Of a DNA stretch of 64,000 nt, positions 1-8,638 are shown piece by piece. The notes beneath the pieces are model-generated. The model saw only the letters and a list, made by a program, of their open reading frames with translations. It had not been told where the DNA came from and did no database searches. Source of the stretch: Pseudomonas fluorescens NCIMB 11764 (GTDB lineage Bacteria; Pseudomonadota; Gammaproteobacteria; Pseudomonadales; Pseudomonadaceae); assembly GCF_000293885.2 (NCBI RefSeq), contig NZ_CP010945.1, positions 2,562,001 to 2,626,000 of the forward strand, read 5' to 3'. The translations under genes and the position numbers were made by a program. Numbering within the stretch: the stretch's first letter is position 1; each line of letters starts with the position of its first letter.

Positions 1-1054
1 CCGGCAGGTTGATGTAATCCACCAGTTCCCGCAGGCGTCCATGGTCACGCGCGTTGAAGGTAAAGGCCAGGCGTGCAAGGTGGCTGAACTGCGGCTCGTC
101 GTGCTCCTCACCGCTGTAGACATGCTGATGGAAGTGATCGCTCAGGCACAGGTCGGCGAAGGCGTGCTGCATGTGTTCCAGCGCATCGTCACTGAGCTGG
201 TGATTCATGCGGATCACGAACTGATGCTTGAGCCAGCGGCTGGAGTGGAAGTTGCTGTAGAACTGATTGATCTGTTCCACCGCCTCTTCGGCGCTATAGA
301 CCAGACTCACCAGCTTCATGTCGGTGGGCAGGATGTAGCGGTTTTCCTCCAGTTGATGGTGAATGAAGTCCAGGGCTCCTTGCCAGAACTTGCCTCCCGG
401 AGCGTCCAGCAGTACCACCGGCACCAGCGGGCTTTTACCGGTCTGGATCAGCGTCAGCACTTCAAGTGCCTCGTCCAGAGTACCGAAACCGCCGGGGCAC
501 AGGACCAGCGCATCGGCTTCCTTGACGAAGAACAGCTTGCGGGTAAAGAAGAAGTGGAACGGCAGCAGGTTGGCGGTGCCGTTCACAGTGGGATTGGCAT
601 GTTGCTCGAAGGGCAGGGTGATGTTGAACCCCAGGCTGTGTTCCAGGCCGGCACCTTCGTGGGCGGCCGCCATGATGCCGCCGCCGGCACCGGTGATCAC
701 CATCAGGTCCGAGCGCGCCAGTGCCGCGCCGAGTTCTCGGGCCAGACCGTATAACGGGTGTTCTATCGGCGTTCGGGCCGAGCCGAACACAGTAACTTTA
801 CGCCGCCCCCGGAACTGTTCGAGCACGCGGAAGGCATGTTCCAGTTCGCGCAGGGCTTGCAGGGTGATCTTGGCATTCCAGCGATTGTGATCTTCCTGGG
901 CCATGCGCAGCACGGTCAGGATCATGTCTCGGTAGATCGGGATGTTCGGGCTGTTGGGCGAAACCAGGTTGAGTTGTTCTTCGACCTTGCTGGTGAGGTC
1001 GTGGCCGCTTTCTTCGAAATGACGGCTCAGGAGGTCATTCGGTTGGTAAGGCAT
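1..1054 (-). CDS. LOG-family (TIGR00730) Rossmann-fold protein, 3' end cut by window edge
   Basis: The reading frame begins with ATG at 1054 (MPYQPNDLL), preceded by AAGGAG about 7 nt upstream, and stays open to the left edge, so about 351 residues are visible and the C-terminus is missing. It carries the LOG-family signature PGGFGTLDE, a GSAR phosphate loop and an ITGAGGGIM segment. LOG proteins hydrolyse nucleoside 5'-monophosphates (cytokinin-type or general NMP) to a free base and ribose 5-phosphate in the cytoplasm. The protein is longer than minimal LOG enzymes, with an N-terminal helical extension and an extra C-terminal part, as in other proteobacterial long forms. The natural substrate cannot be told from sequence. 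Confidence 0.9.
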   Translation of the reverse strand, partial: MPYQPNDLLSRHFEESGHDLTSKVEEQLNLVSPNSPNIPIYRDMILTVLRMAQEDHNRWNAKITLQALRELEHAFRVLEQFRGRRKVTVFGSARTPIEHPLYGLARELGAALARSDLMVITGAGGGIMAAAHEGAGLEHSLGFNITLPFEQHANPTVNGTANLLPFHFFFTRKLFFVKEADALVLCPGGFGTLDEALEVLTLIQTGKSPLVPVVLLDAPGGKFWQGALDFIHHQLEENRYILPTDMKLVSLVYSAEEAVEQINQFYSNFHSSRWLKHQFVIRMNHQLSDDALEHMQHAFADLCLSDHFHQHVYSGEEHDEPQFSHLARLAFTFNARDHGRLRELVDYINLP

Positions 1055-1420
1055 CAACTTCTCCTTCCATACAGGCTCTGTTGTTCCTTTGGATGAAGGA
1101 AACATTCGCATCAAACATCGCAAACCAGGCAGCCCCTTTTCTGCCCTGAAAAGTGAACGGGAATACTATGAATCTAGACCCTCGCGGTGATTTGCGCTGG
1201 CCTGATCATTGCGCTGCAAAGTCTTTCCTGGCAACCGCTTAATGACGATTTGCAAGGTGATTTCACCGCTCGTCTGAACGCACGCCGAGTGAGCTGTACT
1301 CTGATTTACTGAATAACAGGCGTGACATGACAACTTTGCGTCAATGGCAGGGCGCACGATACAAGCGGTTCAAGGATTTTGTCGCTCAAGCAAGGGCGAA
1401 GTGCAAGGAGGCGGGATGCT
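1055..1420. other. Intergenic stretch, 366 bp, no clear gene
   Basis: Lies between the LOG gene start and the small plus-strand gene. Only short open frames are present, including a 57-codon frame from 1327 that runs out of frame into the next gene and lacks a good Shine-Dalgarno. It probably holds the promoters of the two divergent genes. I see no strong hairpin or repeat. Confidence 0.5.
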
Positions 1421-1621
1421 ATGGCCAGAGTCATTCTGGAGATCGATACGCAACTGTATCGATTATTGAAGTCATCGGCCGAGACCAATCATTTGAGTCT
1501 TGAAGAGGAGTGCTGCCGGCGTCTGGAGGGAGCCGACCGGCGCTCACGCTATTTGCAGGCGCTTCTGGCAGAACTGCGCGCCGAGGATGAACAGCGGCGC
1601 GCCAATTCCCATTCCCCTTGA
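1421..1621 (+). CDS. Small conserved-looking protein of unknown function, 66 aa
   Basis: ATG at 1421 is preceded by AAGGAGG, a strong Shine-Dalgarno 9 nt upstream; this favours it over the in-frame upstream start at 1379. The product begins MARVILEIDTQLYRLLKSSAE and is rich in charged helix formers. The start (a short beta-like stretch followed by two helices, with NHLSLEEE) recalls ribbon-helix-helix DNA-binding antitoxins, but the match is weak. It converges with the next gene, with stops one base apart. No toxin partner is visible. Function unknown. Confidence 0.6.
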   Translation: MARVILEIDTQLYRLLKSSAETNHLSLEEECCRRLEGADRRSRYLQALLAELRAEDEQRRANSHSP

Positions 1622-1622
1622 A

Positions 1623-2048
1623 TTACTTTTTCTTCGCCGGTGTCGCTTTCGGGCAATCCGATTCCTGATAGCTGGCGGAGCCGACCGAGCGGTTGGTCTT
1701 CACCTCGGTGAAGTCGTAACGCATGACCGCGCCCTTGGCCATCAGTTTGCGGAACGACGGGTTGTTGCACACAGAGGCGCCCAGTTGGAAATACACGGCT
1801 TTGGGGTCAGCGCGCATCTTGTTGGCATGGCTGCTTTGCACGCTCAAGTGGTTGATCAACACATTGCCTTCGGCGGTGTAGCCCTGATCGAGAATGTCTT
1901 CGTTGATCGCCCGTGGCGTGCCGACGCTGCTTTGGGCGGCGACGTTGCGCAGCTCTCTGTTGAGATTCTGCTCACTCAAGGACGCAGCCTGAGCGTTGAA
2001 GGACGACGCCAGCAGAATGGCAGCGGTGGGAACGATAAGGCGCAACAT
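1623..2048 (-). CDS. PA3611-like quorum-sensing-regulated secreted protein
   Basis: 141 aa. The N-terminus (MLRLIVPTAAILLASSFNAQA|AS) is a typical Sec signal peptide, so the mature protein of about 120 residues should be periplasmic or secreted. The body has two cysteines (in SVCNN and SDCPK) that could form a disulfide, plus the segments GTPRAINEDILDQGYT and LINHLSVQ, which I recognise from the Pseudomonas family typified by PA3611, a small secreted protein controlled by quorum sensing in P. aeruginosa. Its biochemical role is not known. The gene neighbourhood (TapT, ErdR, DgkA) matches the order around PA3611-PA3603, which supports the call. Confidence 0.75.
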   Translation of the reverse strand: MLRLIVPTAAILLASSFNAQAASLSEQNLNRELRNVAAQSSVGTPRAINEDILDQGYTAEGNVLINHLSVQSSHANKMRADPKAVYFQLGASVCNNPSFRKLMAKGAVMRYDFTEVKTNRSVGSASYQESDCPKATPAKKK

Positions 2049-2236
2049 GAAACTCTCCTGGTTCAGTGACTGGTGCTTCGACCCGTCACATGACTGTGCG
2101 TTCAGTGGTGACGAATTATAGGGGAGCCTGTCTGGACGGTACAGGCTTGCGCCGGCCGCTCTGGTAAACTGCCGGCCTTTATGGCCCCCTGAGTGTTATT
2201 CGTGCCGAGTTTTCCTGTCTGCCGGTGTTTCCTGCG

Positions 2237-2980
2237 ATGAACCACGCCCCCAACGCCGTAGCCCGCTTGCGTGATCAGCGCGAAGAGGAGGGCATCAAGC
2301 CGATTCAGGCCCGTGGCTGGCGGGCACCCCGTTGCCGTGCCTGTCGCGTGATCGAGAGCCATTGCCTGTGCGCGTGGCGTCCGCAGGTCGAGACCCGCTC
2401 TGGCGTGTGCCTGATCATGACCAACAAGGAAGTGTTCAAACCGAGCAACACGGGGTGGCTGATCGCTGACGTGGTGCGCGACAACCATGCGTTCATCTGG
2501 TCGCGTACGGAAACCGATCCGCAGTTGCTGGCATTGCTCGCCGACCCGCAATGGCAACCGTATCTGGTCTTTCCCGGCGAGTACGTTGCGCCCGAACGAG
2601 TGACGAACACGGTCGAAGTCGATAGCGCCAAGCGGCCGCTGTTCATTCTGCTGGACGCGACCTGGACCGAAGCCCGGAAGATATTCCGCAAAAGTCCTTA
2701 TTTCGATGCGCTGCCGATCCTGAGCCTGTTGCCCGAGAAGCTTTCACGTTATCGGCTGCGCCGGTCGACCCGCAGCGAGCATTTGTGCACGGCCGAAGTG
2801 GCGGCGTTGTGCCTCGATCTGGCGGGAGATGGCGCTGCCGCGTCGGCACTGGACGCTTATTTCGATGTGTTCAGCCAGCATTACCTCGATGCCAAACGCC
2901 AGCTGGAAATGGACGTCACGACACCGGCACATGCCGAGCTGATGCCTTTCGTGCAGAAAACGGCTGCTGTCTCGGCCTGA
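2237..2980 (+). CDS. tapT: tRNA-uridine aminocarboxypropyltransferase TapT (DTW domain)
   Basis: 247 aa from ATG 2237; an in-frame GTG at 2225 is possible, and neither start has a clear Shine-Dalgarno. Family members transfer the 3-amino-3-carboxypropyl group of SAM to uridine 47 of tRNA (acp3U47). Seen here: an N-terminal cysteine cluster (RCRACRVIESHCLC) that probably binds metal, the stretch KPSNTGWLIADV, and the DTW motif as LLDATWTEARKIFRKSP. The pattern is close to E. coli YfiP/TapT from memory. It stands alone on the plus strand, 209 bp before erdR. Confidence 0.9.
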   Translation: MNHAPNAVARLRDQREEEGIKPIQARGWRAPRCRACRVIESHCLCAWRPQVETRSGVCLIMTNKEVFKPSNTGWLIADVVRDNHAFIWSRTETDPQLLALLADPQWQPYLVFPGEYVAPERVTNTVEVDSAKRPLFILLDATWTEARKIFRKSPYFDALPILSLLPEKLSRYRLRRSTRSEHLCTAEVAALCLDLAGDGAAASALDAYFDVFSQHYLDAKRQLEMDVTTPAHAELMPFVQKTAAVSA

Positions 2981-3189
2981 TTGTCGCCCATACTGCAAAG
3001 AACTGTACCGGCCAGACACCTTGACCACCCCGGTTTCGCTGGGCATGCTTGGCGCCGATTAGGGCGCGGCCAAAGTTTGATACGCCGTTTCTTTACGTGA
3101 ATTGCCACGTGATTGGCGTTGAACGTGCCCTGTTGGTGCAGCTCCGTGGCTGTACCTCGAGTTGTTAGAAAAACAGGATCATTTGAAAA

Positions 3190-3840
3190 ATGGCCACATA
3201 CGAAATCCTGATTGCCGATGACCACCCTCTTTTTCGTAGCGCCCTGCATCAGGCGTTGACCCTTGGCCTTGGCCCGGACGTCCGTCTGGTGGAAGTGGCT
3301 AGCATTGCCGAGCTGGAAACCCGTCTGGACGAAAAGTCCGACTGGGATCTGGTGCTGCTGGACCTGAACATGCCGGGAGCCTACGGTTTTTCCGGGCTGG
3401 TGCTGTTGCGCGGTCAGTACCCGCAAATTCCAGTGGTGATGGTGTCGGCCCAGGAAGAGGCCTCGATCATGGTCAAGTCCCGTGAGTTCGGGGCCAGCGG
3501 TTTCATTCCCAAATCGAGTGACCTGAGCGTTATCCAGAAAGCCGTACGTGCGGTGCTGGATGGCGATGTGTTCTGGCCGCCCCAGGCGTTTGAAGCAGTC
3601 AGCGTTTCCGACGAAGCCAAGGCCGCCAGCGAAGGCCTTGCCAGCCTGACGCCGCAGCAGTTCCGGGTGTTGACCATGGTCTGCGAAGGTTTGTTGAACA
3701 AGCAGATTGCCTACGAACTGAGCGTGTCCGAAGCAACAATCAAGGCACACGTCACGGCGATTTTCCGTAAGCTGAATGTGCGCACCCGGACCCAGGCGGC
3801 GTTGCTCCTGCAACAACTTGAGTCAATTTCAAGCCACTAA
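3190..3840 (+). CDS. erdR: Response regulator ErdR (NarL/LuxR type)
   Basis: 216 aa with an N-terminal receiver domain (acidic pair D10/D11, phosphoacceptor D58 in LLDLNMPG, conserved Lys in FIPKSS) and a C-terminal LuxR-type helix-turn-helix (LTPQQFRVLTMVCEG to ATIKAHVTAIFRKL). No sensor kinase lies next to it, so it is an orphan in this locus. In other pseudomonads ErdR works with the hybrid sensor MxtR and controls acsA and ethanol/acetate use; the identification here rests on sequence recall and on the dgkA neighbour, which matches the P. aeruginosa order. AGGA lies about 12 nt before the ATG. Confidence 0.85.
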   Translation: MATYEILIADDHPLFRSALHQALTLGLGPDVRLVEVASIAELETRLDEKSDWDLVLLDLNMPGAYGFSGLVLLRGQYPQIPVVMVSAQEEASIMVKSREFGASGFIPKSSDLSVIQKAVRAVLDGDVFWPPQAFEAVSVSDEAKAASEGLASLTPQQFRVLTMVCEGLLNKQIAYELSVSEATIKAHVTAIFRKLNVRTRTQAALLLQQLESISSH

Positions 3841-3915
3841 AGGTTGGCCCCTTCACGCTTTTTTGACTTCGGTTGATCTAGCTTTCCCACTCCTTTTTTG
3901 GTCAGTTGCCACTTT

Positions 3916-4278
3916 ATGTCCCCTTTCAAAGGCCAGACCGGCCTGAAACGCATCCTCAACGCTTCCGGTTACTCCCTGGACGGCCTGCGCGCAGCCTTCA
4001 CCGGCGAAGCGGCTTTTCGGCAACTGGTGTTGCTCAATGTCATCCTGATCCCGATTTCGTTCTTTTTGAACGTCAGCCGCGTCGAGCAGGCGCTGTTGAT
4101 TGCCGTCTGTTTGTTGGCATTGATCGTCGAGTTGCTCAACTCTGCGGTGGAAGCGGCCATTGACCGCATCTCCCTTGAGCTTCACCCGCTGTCCAAGAAC
4201 GCCAAGGACATGGGCAGCGCCGCCCAGTTCGTAGCGTTGACCATGATCGGGCTGGTGTGGGCGGTGATCCTGCTTTAA
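3916..4278 (+). CDS. dgkA: Diacylglycerol kinase DgkA
   Basis: 120 aa from ATG 3916 (MSPFKGQTG). A small integral membrane kinase that phosphorylates diacylglycerol to phosphatidate, recycling lipid left by periplasmic glucan and LPS modification. Three membrane segments can be seen, and the signature VELLNSAVEAAIDRI (about residues 71-85) contains the conserved Glu/Asn catalytic and Mg-binding residues. An early EAAFRQL motif is also typical. The stop codon overlaps the convergent stop of finR by 3 nt. Confidence 0.95.
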   Translation: MSPFKGQTGLKRILNASGYSLDGLRAAFTGEAAFRQLVLLNVILIPISFFLNVSRVEQALLIAVCLLALIVELLNSAVEAAIDRISLELHPLSKNAKDMGSAAQFVALTMIGLVWAVILL

Positions 4279-5201
4279 GCGATGGTGGGCAGCACGATCT
4301 CGTCGCTGCGCTGCACCCCGGCGGTGAAGGCGCGGCACAGGTCGAGGAATTCGCGCATCGCTGACGTCTGATATTTCTGTTTGTGCCAGATGAAGTAGAA
4401 CTGCCGCGCCAGGTCCAGGTCCGGTGTCTCCACCGGCACCAGGCTGCCGCGGCGGAATGCATCGCGCAGGGCCAGCCGTGAAATGCAGCCAATGCCCAAT
4501 CCCGACTCTACCGCGCGCTTGATCGCTTCAGTGTGTTCCAGCTCCAGGCGGATATTCAACGCGCTGCGATGGTGACGCATGGCCTGATCAAAGGTCAGCC
4601 GCGTACCAGAGCCCTGTTCCCGCAGGATCCACGCCTCATGGCTCAGTTCTTCCATGGTCGCCGTGCCGCGAATGGCCAGCGGGTGCTGGGGCGCGCAGAA
4701 CACCACCAGCTCATCCTCGACCCAACTCTGTACTTCGATGTCCGGATGGCTGCAGTCGCCTTCGATTAGACCCAGATCAATTTCATAGTGGGCAACTTGC
4801 TGCACGATGTTGGCAGTGTTTTGCACGTGCAGCTTCACCTGGCTTTCCGGGTGGAGTTGCATGAAGCTGCCGATCAGCAGCGTGGCGAGGTAATTACCGA
4901 TGGTCAGCGTCGCGCCGACAGCCAAAGAGCCGAAGCCGGACTTGCCGTTGAGCAGGTCTTCGATTTCCTTGGACTGGTCGAGCAGCGCCACCGCTTGCGG
5001 CAACAGCTGTTTGCCGAGGGCGTTGAGACTCAACCGTTTGCCCGCGCGATCGAACAGCTGACAGCTCGACTGGCGTTCCAGTTCGGTGATGGAGGTGCTC
5101 GCCGCCGATTGCGACAGGTTGAGCAAGCCCGCAGCACGGGATACGCTTTCCTGCTGGGCGACGGCGACGAAGACTTGAAGTTGACGGAGAGTAAATCGCA
5201 T
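4275..5201 (-). CDS. finR: LysR-type regulator FinR, divergent to fpr
   Basis: 308 aa from ATG 5201 (MRFTLRQLQVFVAVAQQ), a textbook LysR start with an N-terminal winged helix (SVSRAAGLLNLSQSAASTSI) and a C-terminal effector-binding domain. In-frame codons upstream to 5276 lie in the promoter and are unlikely to be used. In P. putida the LysR protein divergent to the ferredoxin-NADP reductase gene is FinR, which drives fpr under superoxide or redox stress and in sulfur assimilation; the same head-to-head arrangement is seen here. The inducer is not readable from sequence. Confidence 0.85.
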   Translation of the reverse strand: MRFTLRQLQVFVAVAQQESVSRAAGLLNLSQSAASTSITELERQSSCQLFDRAGKRLSLNALGKQLLPQAVALLDQSKEIEDLLNGKSGFGSLAVGATLTIGNYLATLLIGSFMQLHPESQVKLHVQNTANIVQQVAHYEIDLGLIEGDCSHPDIEVQSWVEDELVVFCAPQHPLAIRGTATMEELSHEAWILREQGSGTRLTFDQAMRHHRSALNIRLELEHTEAIKRAVESGLGIGCISRLALRDAFRRGSLVPVETPDLDLARQFYFIWHKQKYQTSAMREFLDLCRAFTAGVQRSDEIVLPTIA

Positions 5202-5213
5202 ATCTATATAACC

Positions 5214-5226
5214 GATAACCCTTATC
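5214..5226. promoter_or_regulatory. Candidate LysR operator in finR-fpr intergenic region
   Basis: A perfect inverted repeat, GATAA-CCC-TTATC, sits 12 bp before the finR start and about 98 bp before the fpr start, in an AT-rich 122-bp divergent promoter region. A short dyad with a central spacer is what a LysR dimer usually recognises. Assignment to FinR is inferred from position only. Confidence 0.4.
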
Positions 5227-5323
5227 TTAATAATCCATTTAACAGATATTGTCGCTGCCATTAGAATGCTATGCAATTGCGCACATCATAGGCGCAGGCA
5301 AAATCTCCAGGAGTCCCACGTAC

Positions 5324-6103
5324 ATGAGCAACATGAACCACGAGCGTGTCCTCAGTGTTCACCACTGGAACGACACTCTGTTCAGCTTCAAGTGCACCCG
5401 CGATCCGGGCCTGCGCTTCGAGAACGGTCAGTTCGTGATGATCGGCCTGCAACAGCCCAACGGCCGGCCGCTCATGCGCGCCTACTCGATTGCCAGCCCG
5501 AACTGGGAAGAGCATCTCGAGTTCTTCAGCATCAAGGTGCCTGATGGCCCGTTGACTTCCCAGTTGCAGCATCTGAAGGAAGGCGACGAGATCATCATCA
5601 GCAAGAAGCCTACCGGCACGCTGGTGCTGGATGACTTGAAGCCTGGCAAACATTTGTACCTGCTCAGCACCGGTACCGGCCTGGCGCCGTTCATGAGCGT
5701 CATCCAGGACCCGGAAACGTACGAGCGTTTCGAAAAAGTGATCCTGTGCCACGGCGTACGTTACGTCAACGAAGTCGCTTACCGCGAATTCATCACCGAG
5801 CACTTGCCGCAGAACGAGTTCTTCGGCGAGGCCCTGCGTGACAAGTTGATCTACTACCCGACCGTGACCCGTGAGCCGTTCGAGAACGAAGGTCGCCTGA
5901 CCGACCTGATGCGCAGCGGCAAGCTGTTCAGCGACATCGGTCTGCCACCGATCAACCCGCAGGACGACCGTGCCATGCTGTGCGGCAGCCCGAGCATGCT
6001 CGACGAGACCAGCGAAGTGTTGAACAGCTTCGGCCTGAAAGTTTCGCCGCGGATGCGCGAGCCGGGTGATTACCTGATCGAGCGTGCGTTCGTCGAGAAG
6101 TAA
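5324..6103 (+). CDS. fpr: Ferredoxin-NADP+ reductase Fpr
   Basis: 259 aa from ATG 5324 (MSNMNHERV), with CCAGGAG about 10 nt upstream. It transfers electrons between NADPH and ferredoxin or flavodoxin using FAD. Seen: FAD-binding RAYSIAS (residues 52-58), NADP-binding STGTGLAPFMS, CGSPSML near the C-terminus, and the acidic or aromatic tail ending AFVEK, as expected of bacterial subclass I reductases of this length. Divergent from finR. Confidence 0.95.
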   Translation: MSNMNHERVLSVHHWNDTLFSFKCTRDPGLRFENGQFVMIGLQQPNGRPLMRAYSIASPNWEEHLEFFSIKVPDGPLTSQLQHLKEGDEIIISKKPTGTLVLDDLKPGKHLYLLSTGTGLAPFMSVIQDPETYERFEKVILCHGVRYVNEVAYREFITEHLPQNEFFGEALRDKLIYYPTVTREPFENEGRLTDLMRSGKLFSDIGLPPINPQDDRAMLCGSPSMLDETSEVLNSFGLKVSPRMREPGDYLIERAFVEK

Positions 6104-6132
6104 GCACAACGCCTGACGGCTTTGCTTTCCCT

Positions 6133-6220
6133 GTGGGAGCGAGCCTGCTCGCGATAGCGGTGTATCAGTCAGCATTATTGCCGACTGCCACACCGCTATC
6201 GCGAGCAGGCTCGCTCCCAC
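6133..6220. repeat. REPIN, family A (GTGGGAGCGAGC type)
   Basis: Two REP units in inverted orientation: GTGGGAGCGAGCCTGCTCGC on the left and its exact complement on the right, continuing inward through the GATAGCGGTGT/ACACCGCTATC arms, with a central spacer of about 27 bp. Related units occur at 9437, 13741, 14576, 31561 and 43194. REPs of this type are mobilised in pseudomonads by RAYT transposases; none is encoded in the window. Confidence 0.85.
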
Positions 6221-6235
6221 AGTGGTTTCTGGCGT

Positions 6236-6934
6236 TCAGGTTTTTGCGGGAATGACTTCCAGGACGCGGATGACGCCCGCCTCGGGATAATGCCAGCGCA
6301 CATCCAGATCCCAGAACTGCGCTCCATATTCCCGCTCAGGCGCAGGCGTCTGATACGCCGGCCGTGGATCTTGCGCTAGGCACTGTTCAATCAACTCCAC
6401 CAGCGGCTCTTCAAGACGCTGAGCGTGGCCATGAGCCTGCTGCAGCGCCGAGTCCGTCCACTGCACGGCAATCAACGGCGGCGCAGCGCTGGCGATGCTG
6501 TTGGAGGCTGTGTCGATGATGTCGGCGTAAGGCACGTAGGGTTTTATGTCGAGAATCGGCGTGCCGTCGAGCAGGTCGATGCCGGATATCCACAGGCGAT
6601 TGGCTTCGACCTTGTCCAGCTTCACCACGGATTGGCCTATGCCATTGGGTCGGTGCGTCGCGCGGGTGGCGAACACGCCCATGGACTTGTTGCCGCCGAG
6701 GCGAGGAGGGCGGACTTTAAGGCGGGGTTTTTCTTCCAGGGCCTGGTGGAACAGAAACAGCAGCCAGATATGACTCACTTGCTCCAGGCCTTGCACCGCA
6801 TCGCCCTGATCGAACGGCGCCACCAGTTCCAGCACGCCGCGAGCGGCCGGGGCCAGTTGTGGCTGGCGCGGGATGGCGAACTTCTCCTTGAAGCAGGAGC
6901 GAACGAAGCCGATGGGGGAAACGCTGTAGGTCAT
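6236..6934 (-). CDS. trmO: tRNA (N6-threonylcarbamoyladenosine37-N6)-methyltransferase TrmO
   Basis: 232 aa from ATG 6934 (MTYSVSPIGFVRSCF). TrmO methylates t6A37 of tRNA-Thr to m6t6A with SAM and has the TsaA/VirR beta-barrel fold. Seen: PIGFVRSCFKEKFAIPRQP at the N-terminus, GVFATRATHRPNGIG in the middle (substrate and SAM site), and LLDGTPILDIKPYVPYAD, all typical. Open codons upstream of 6934 belong to the REPIN that follows and are not coding. Confidence 0.9.
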   Translation of the reverse strand: MTYSVSPIGFVRSCFKEKFAIPRQPQLAPAARGVLELVAPFDQGDAVQGLEQVSHIWLLFLFHQALEEKPRLKVRPPRLGGNKSMGVFATRATHRPNGIGQSVVKLDKVEANRLWISGIDLLDGTPILDIKPYVPYADIIDTASNSIASAAPPLIAVQWTDSALQQAHGHAQRLEEPLVELIEQCLAQDPRPAYQTPAPEREYGAQFWDLDVRWHYPEAGVIRVLEVIPAKT

Positions 6935-6987
6935 GGTTTGCGATCGAGGCGGGAATGAGGGCGAACATGATAGCCCATGCGCACCCT

Positions 6988-7115
6988 GTGGCGAGGGAGC
7001 TTGCTCCCGCTGGGGCGCGAAGCGCCCCCAACCACCTTCACTGGTTTTATCCAGGGGAAACTCGGTGCTGTAGGCGGTTGCTTCGCAACCGAGCGGGAGC
7101 ACGCTCCCTCGCCAC
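6988..7115. repeat. REPIN, family B (GTGGCGAGGGAGC type)
   Basis: GTGGCGAGGGAGCTTGCTCC on the left faces GGGAGCACGCTCCCTCGCCAC on the right, with an internal dyad GGTTGCTTCGCAACC. It fills the gap between the rhlG stop and the trmO start. Related elements lie at 36059, 41643, 47879 and 53349. Confidence 0.85.
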
Positions 7116-7126
7116 AAAAGCGGGTA

Positions 7127-7897
7127 TCAGAGACTGAACCCACCATCCAGCGGAATAATATTCCCGGTCATATAAGCCCCGGCCGTACTCGCCAGACTGA
7201 TCGCCAACGCCGCCATCTCTTCCTCGCGCCCCCAGCGCTTCATCGGAATCAGCGCCGTATCGTCCGCCAGCGCCTGTTCATCGTTGCCTATGTGCTGCGT
7301 CATCTTGCTCGGAAAACGTCCCGGCGCGATCACGTTGACGTTGATGTGCTGGCTCACCAGCTCCCGCGCCAGAATCCGCGACAATTGGTGCAAGGCCGCT
7401 TTGCTCGGCCCATAGGCATACGCCTGTTCGCCGAAGGAAGAAATTCCCGCCACCGAGCCGATGTTGATGATCCGCGCCGGATTGGCTTCTGAACCGGCCT
7501 TGCGCAACAGCGGCAAGAACTGCTGGATACAGTTGAACACCGACGTCACGTTGAGCTGCATGACCTTTTCCCAGCCCTTGACCGGGTAGCTTTCCAGGGG
7601 CGCGCCCCAGGTGGTGCCAGCGTTGTTCACCAGAATATCCAGATGGTTGATCTGTTCGCCCAGTCGCGTGGCGAGCTGAAGCACACCTTCTTCGGTGGCC
7701 AGATTGGCCGCCACGCCGTGGCAGTGACCGAGGGCACTCAGCTCCTCGGCGGTTTGCAGGCAGGCTTCGGCGTCCCGCGAGCAGACGTACACGGTGGCGC
7801 CGGCCTCGACATAGGCCTTTGCGATCATTTTGCCGATACCACGGGTGCCGCCGGTCACCAGAGCGGTGCGGCCTTGCAGGGAAAAGTACGGGTGCAT
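7127..7897 (-). CDS. rhlG: Beta-ketoacyl reductase RhlG (SDR family)
   Basis: 256 aa, beginning MHPYFSLQGRTALVTGG. NADPH-binding TGGTRGIG (residues 15-22), NNAG, catalytic Ser in NIGSVAGIS, and the Tyr/Lys pair in YAYGPSK are all present, so it should be an active short-chain reductase. It closely follows the P. aeruginosa RhlG sequence as I recall it, including MQLNVTSVF and the C-terminal GNIIPLDGGF. RhlG was first linked to rhamnolipid 3-hydroxyacyl supply, later questioned; no rhlAB genes are in this window, so a wider lipid or PHA-related role is possible. Confidence 0.9.
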   Translation of the reverse strand: MHPYFSLQGRTALVTGGTRGIGKMIAKAYVEAGATVYVCSRDAEACLQTAEELSALGHCHGVAANLATEEGVLQLATRLGEQINHLDILVNNAGTTWGAPLESYPVKGWEKVMQLNVTSVFNCIQQFLPLLRKAGSEANPARIINIGSVAGISSFGEQAYAYGPSKAALHQLSRILARELVSQHINVNVIAPGRFPSKMTQHIGNDEQALADDTALIPMKRWGREEEMAALAISLASTAGAYMTGNIIPLDGGFSL

Positions 7898-7993
7898 GGC
7901 GAATCCTGAGAGCTGAGGGTCAATACACCCTAGTCGTCAGCCGCCCGAAGCGGAGCCACTATTTTTGCGAGGAATGAAGCTCTATACAGCCTT

Positions 7994-8070
7994 GTAGGCG
8001 CTGCCGAAGGCTGCGATCTTTTGATCTTGATTTCGAAAATCAAAAGATCGCAGCCTTCGGCAGCGCCTAC
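7994..8070. repeat. REPIN, family C (GTAGG-GCTGCCGAAGG type)
   Basis: GTAGGCGCTGCCGAAGGCTG with GCGATCTTTTGAT on the left is mirrored by ATCAAAAGATCGC and CAGCCTTCGGCAGCGCCTAC on the right, with a short central spacer. Similar elements at 20688, 38972 and 60299. It sits between the start of rhlG and the end of the DUF1456 gene, and the paired arms could also act as a transcription end. Confidence 0.85.
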
Positions 8071-8092
8071 ACAGAAGATCCGCGGGGCGCGC

Positions 8093-8563
8093 TTACTGCG
8101 GGCGAACGCGCAGGGTCAGGCCCTTGAGGAAGTTGCGCAGCAACTGGTCGCCGCACGGGCGATAGTTGGTGTGGCCGAACTTGCGGAACAGCGCGCTCAG
8201 TTCTGGCTTGGAGACCGGGAACTCGGCGGCCTTGAGGATCGCGTGCATGTCGTCTTCTTTCAGTTCGAAGGCCACGCGCAGTTTCTTCAGGATGATGTTG
8301 TTGGTCACCGGCACTTCGATCGGCTGCGGCGGACGGCTTTCGTCCTTGCCGCGCTTGAAGATCACCAGACCGTCGAGGAAATGCGCCATGACTTCGTCCG
8401 GGCAGCGTACGAAACCTTCTTCGTCTTCTTCTTTCTTGTCGAGGTAGGTCAACAGGTCTTCCAGGGACACGTCCATGCCGCCGAGCTTGATGATCTCGAT
8501 GACTTTCTTGTCGCTGATGTCGAGCATGTAGCGCACGCTGCGCAGTACGTCGTTATGAATCAT
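8093..8563 (-). CDS. DUF1456 family protein (YehS-like)
   Basis: 156 aa from ATG 8563 (MIHNDVLRSVRYML); an AGGA about 10 nt upstream supports this start over an in-frame TTG three codons earlier. The protein is two copies of a helical DUF1456 repeat, the first around residues 1-65 (MIHNDVLRSVRYMLD...MAHFLDGLV) and the second around 85-156 (TNNIILKKLRVAFEL...LLRNFLKGLTL). Soluble, charged, no catalytic motif. Function of the family is unknown. Confidence 0.85.
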   Translation of the reverse strand: MIHNDVLRSVRYMLDISDKKVIEIIKLGGMDVSLEDLLTYLDKKEEDEEGFVRCPDEVMAHFLDGLVIFKRGKDESRPPQPIEVPVTNNIILKKLRVAFELKEDDMHAILKAAEFPVSKPELSALFRKFGHTNYRPCGDQLLRNFLKGLTLRVRPQ

Positions 8564-8638
8564 GGTGTGCAATCCTGATATTCAGCAGTGGGCGCCGCAC
8601 AAGCCGCGGCGCCGAAATGTATGGCGGCGTGAAAAGCC

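Noticed and set aside
1327..1500. 57-codon frame overlapping the small plus-strand gene at 1421
   Set aside because: It overlaps 80 nt out of frame with a gene that has AAGGAGG, and its own start region lacks a ribosome binding site.
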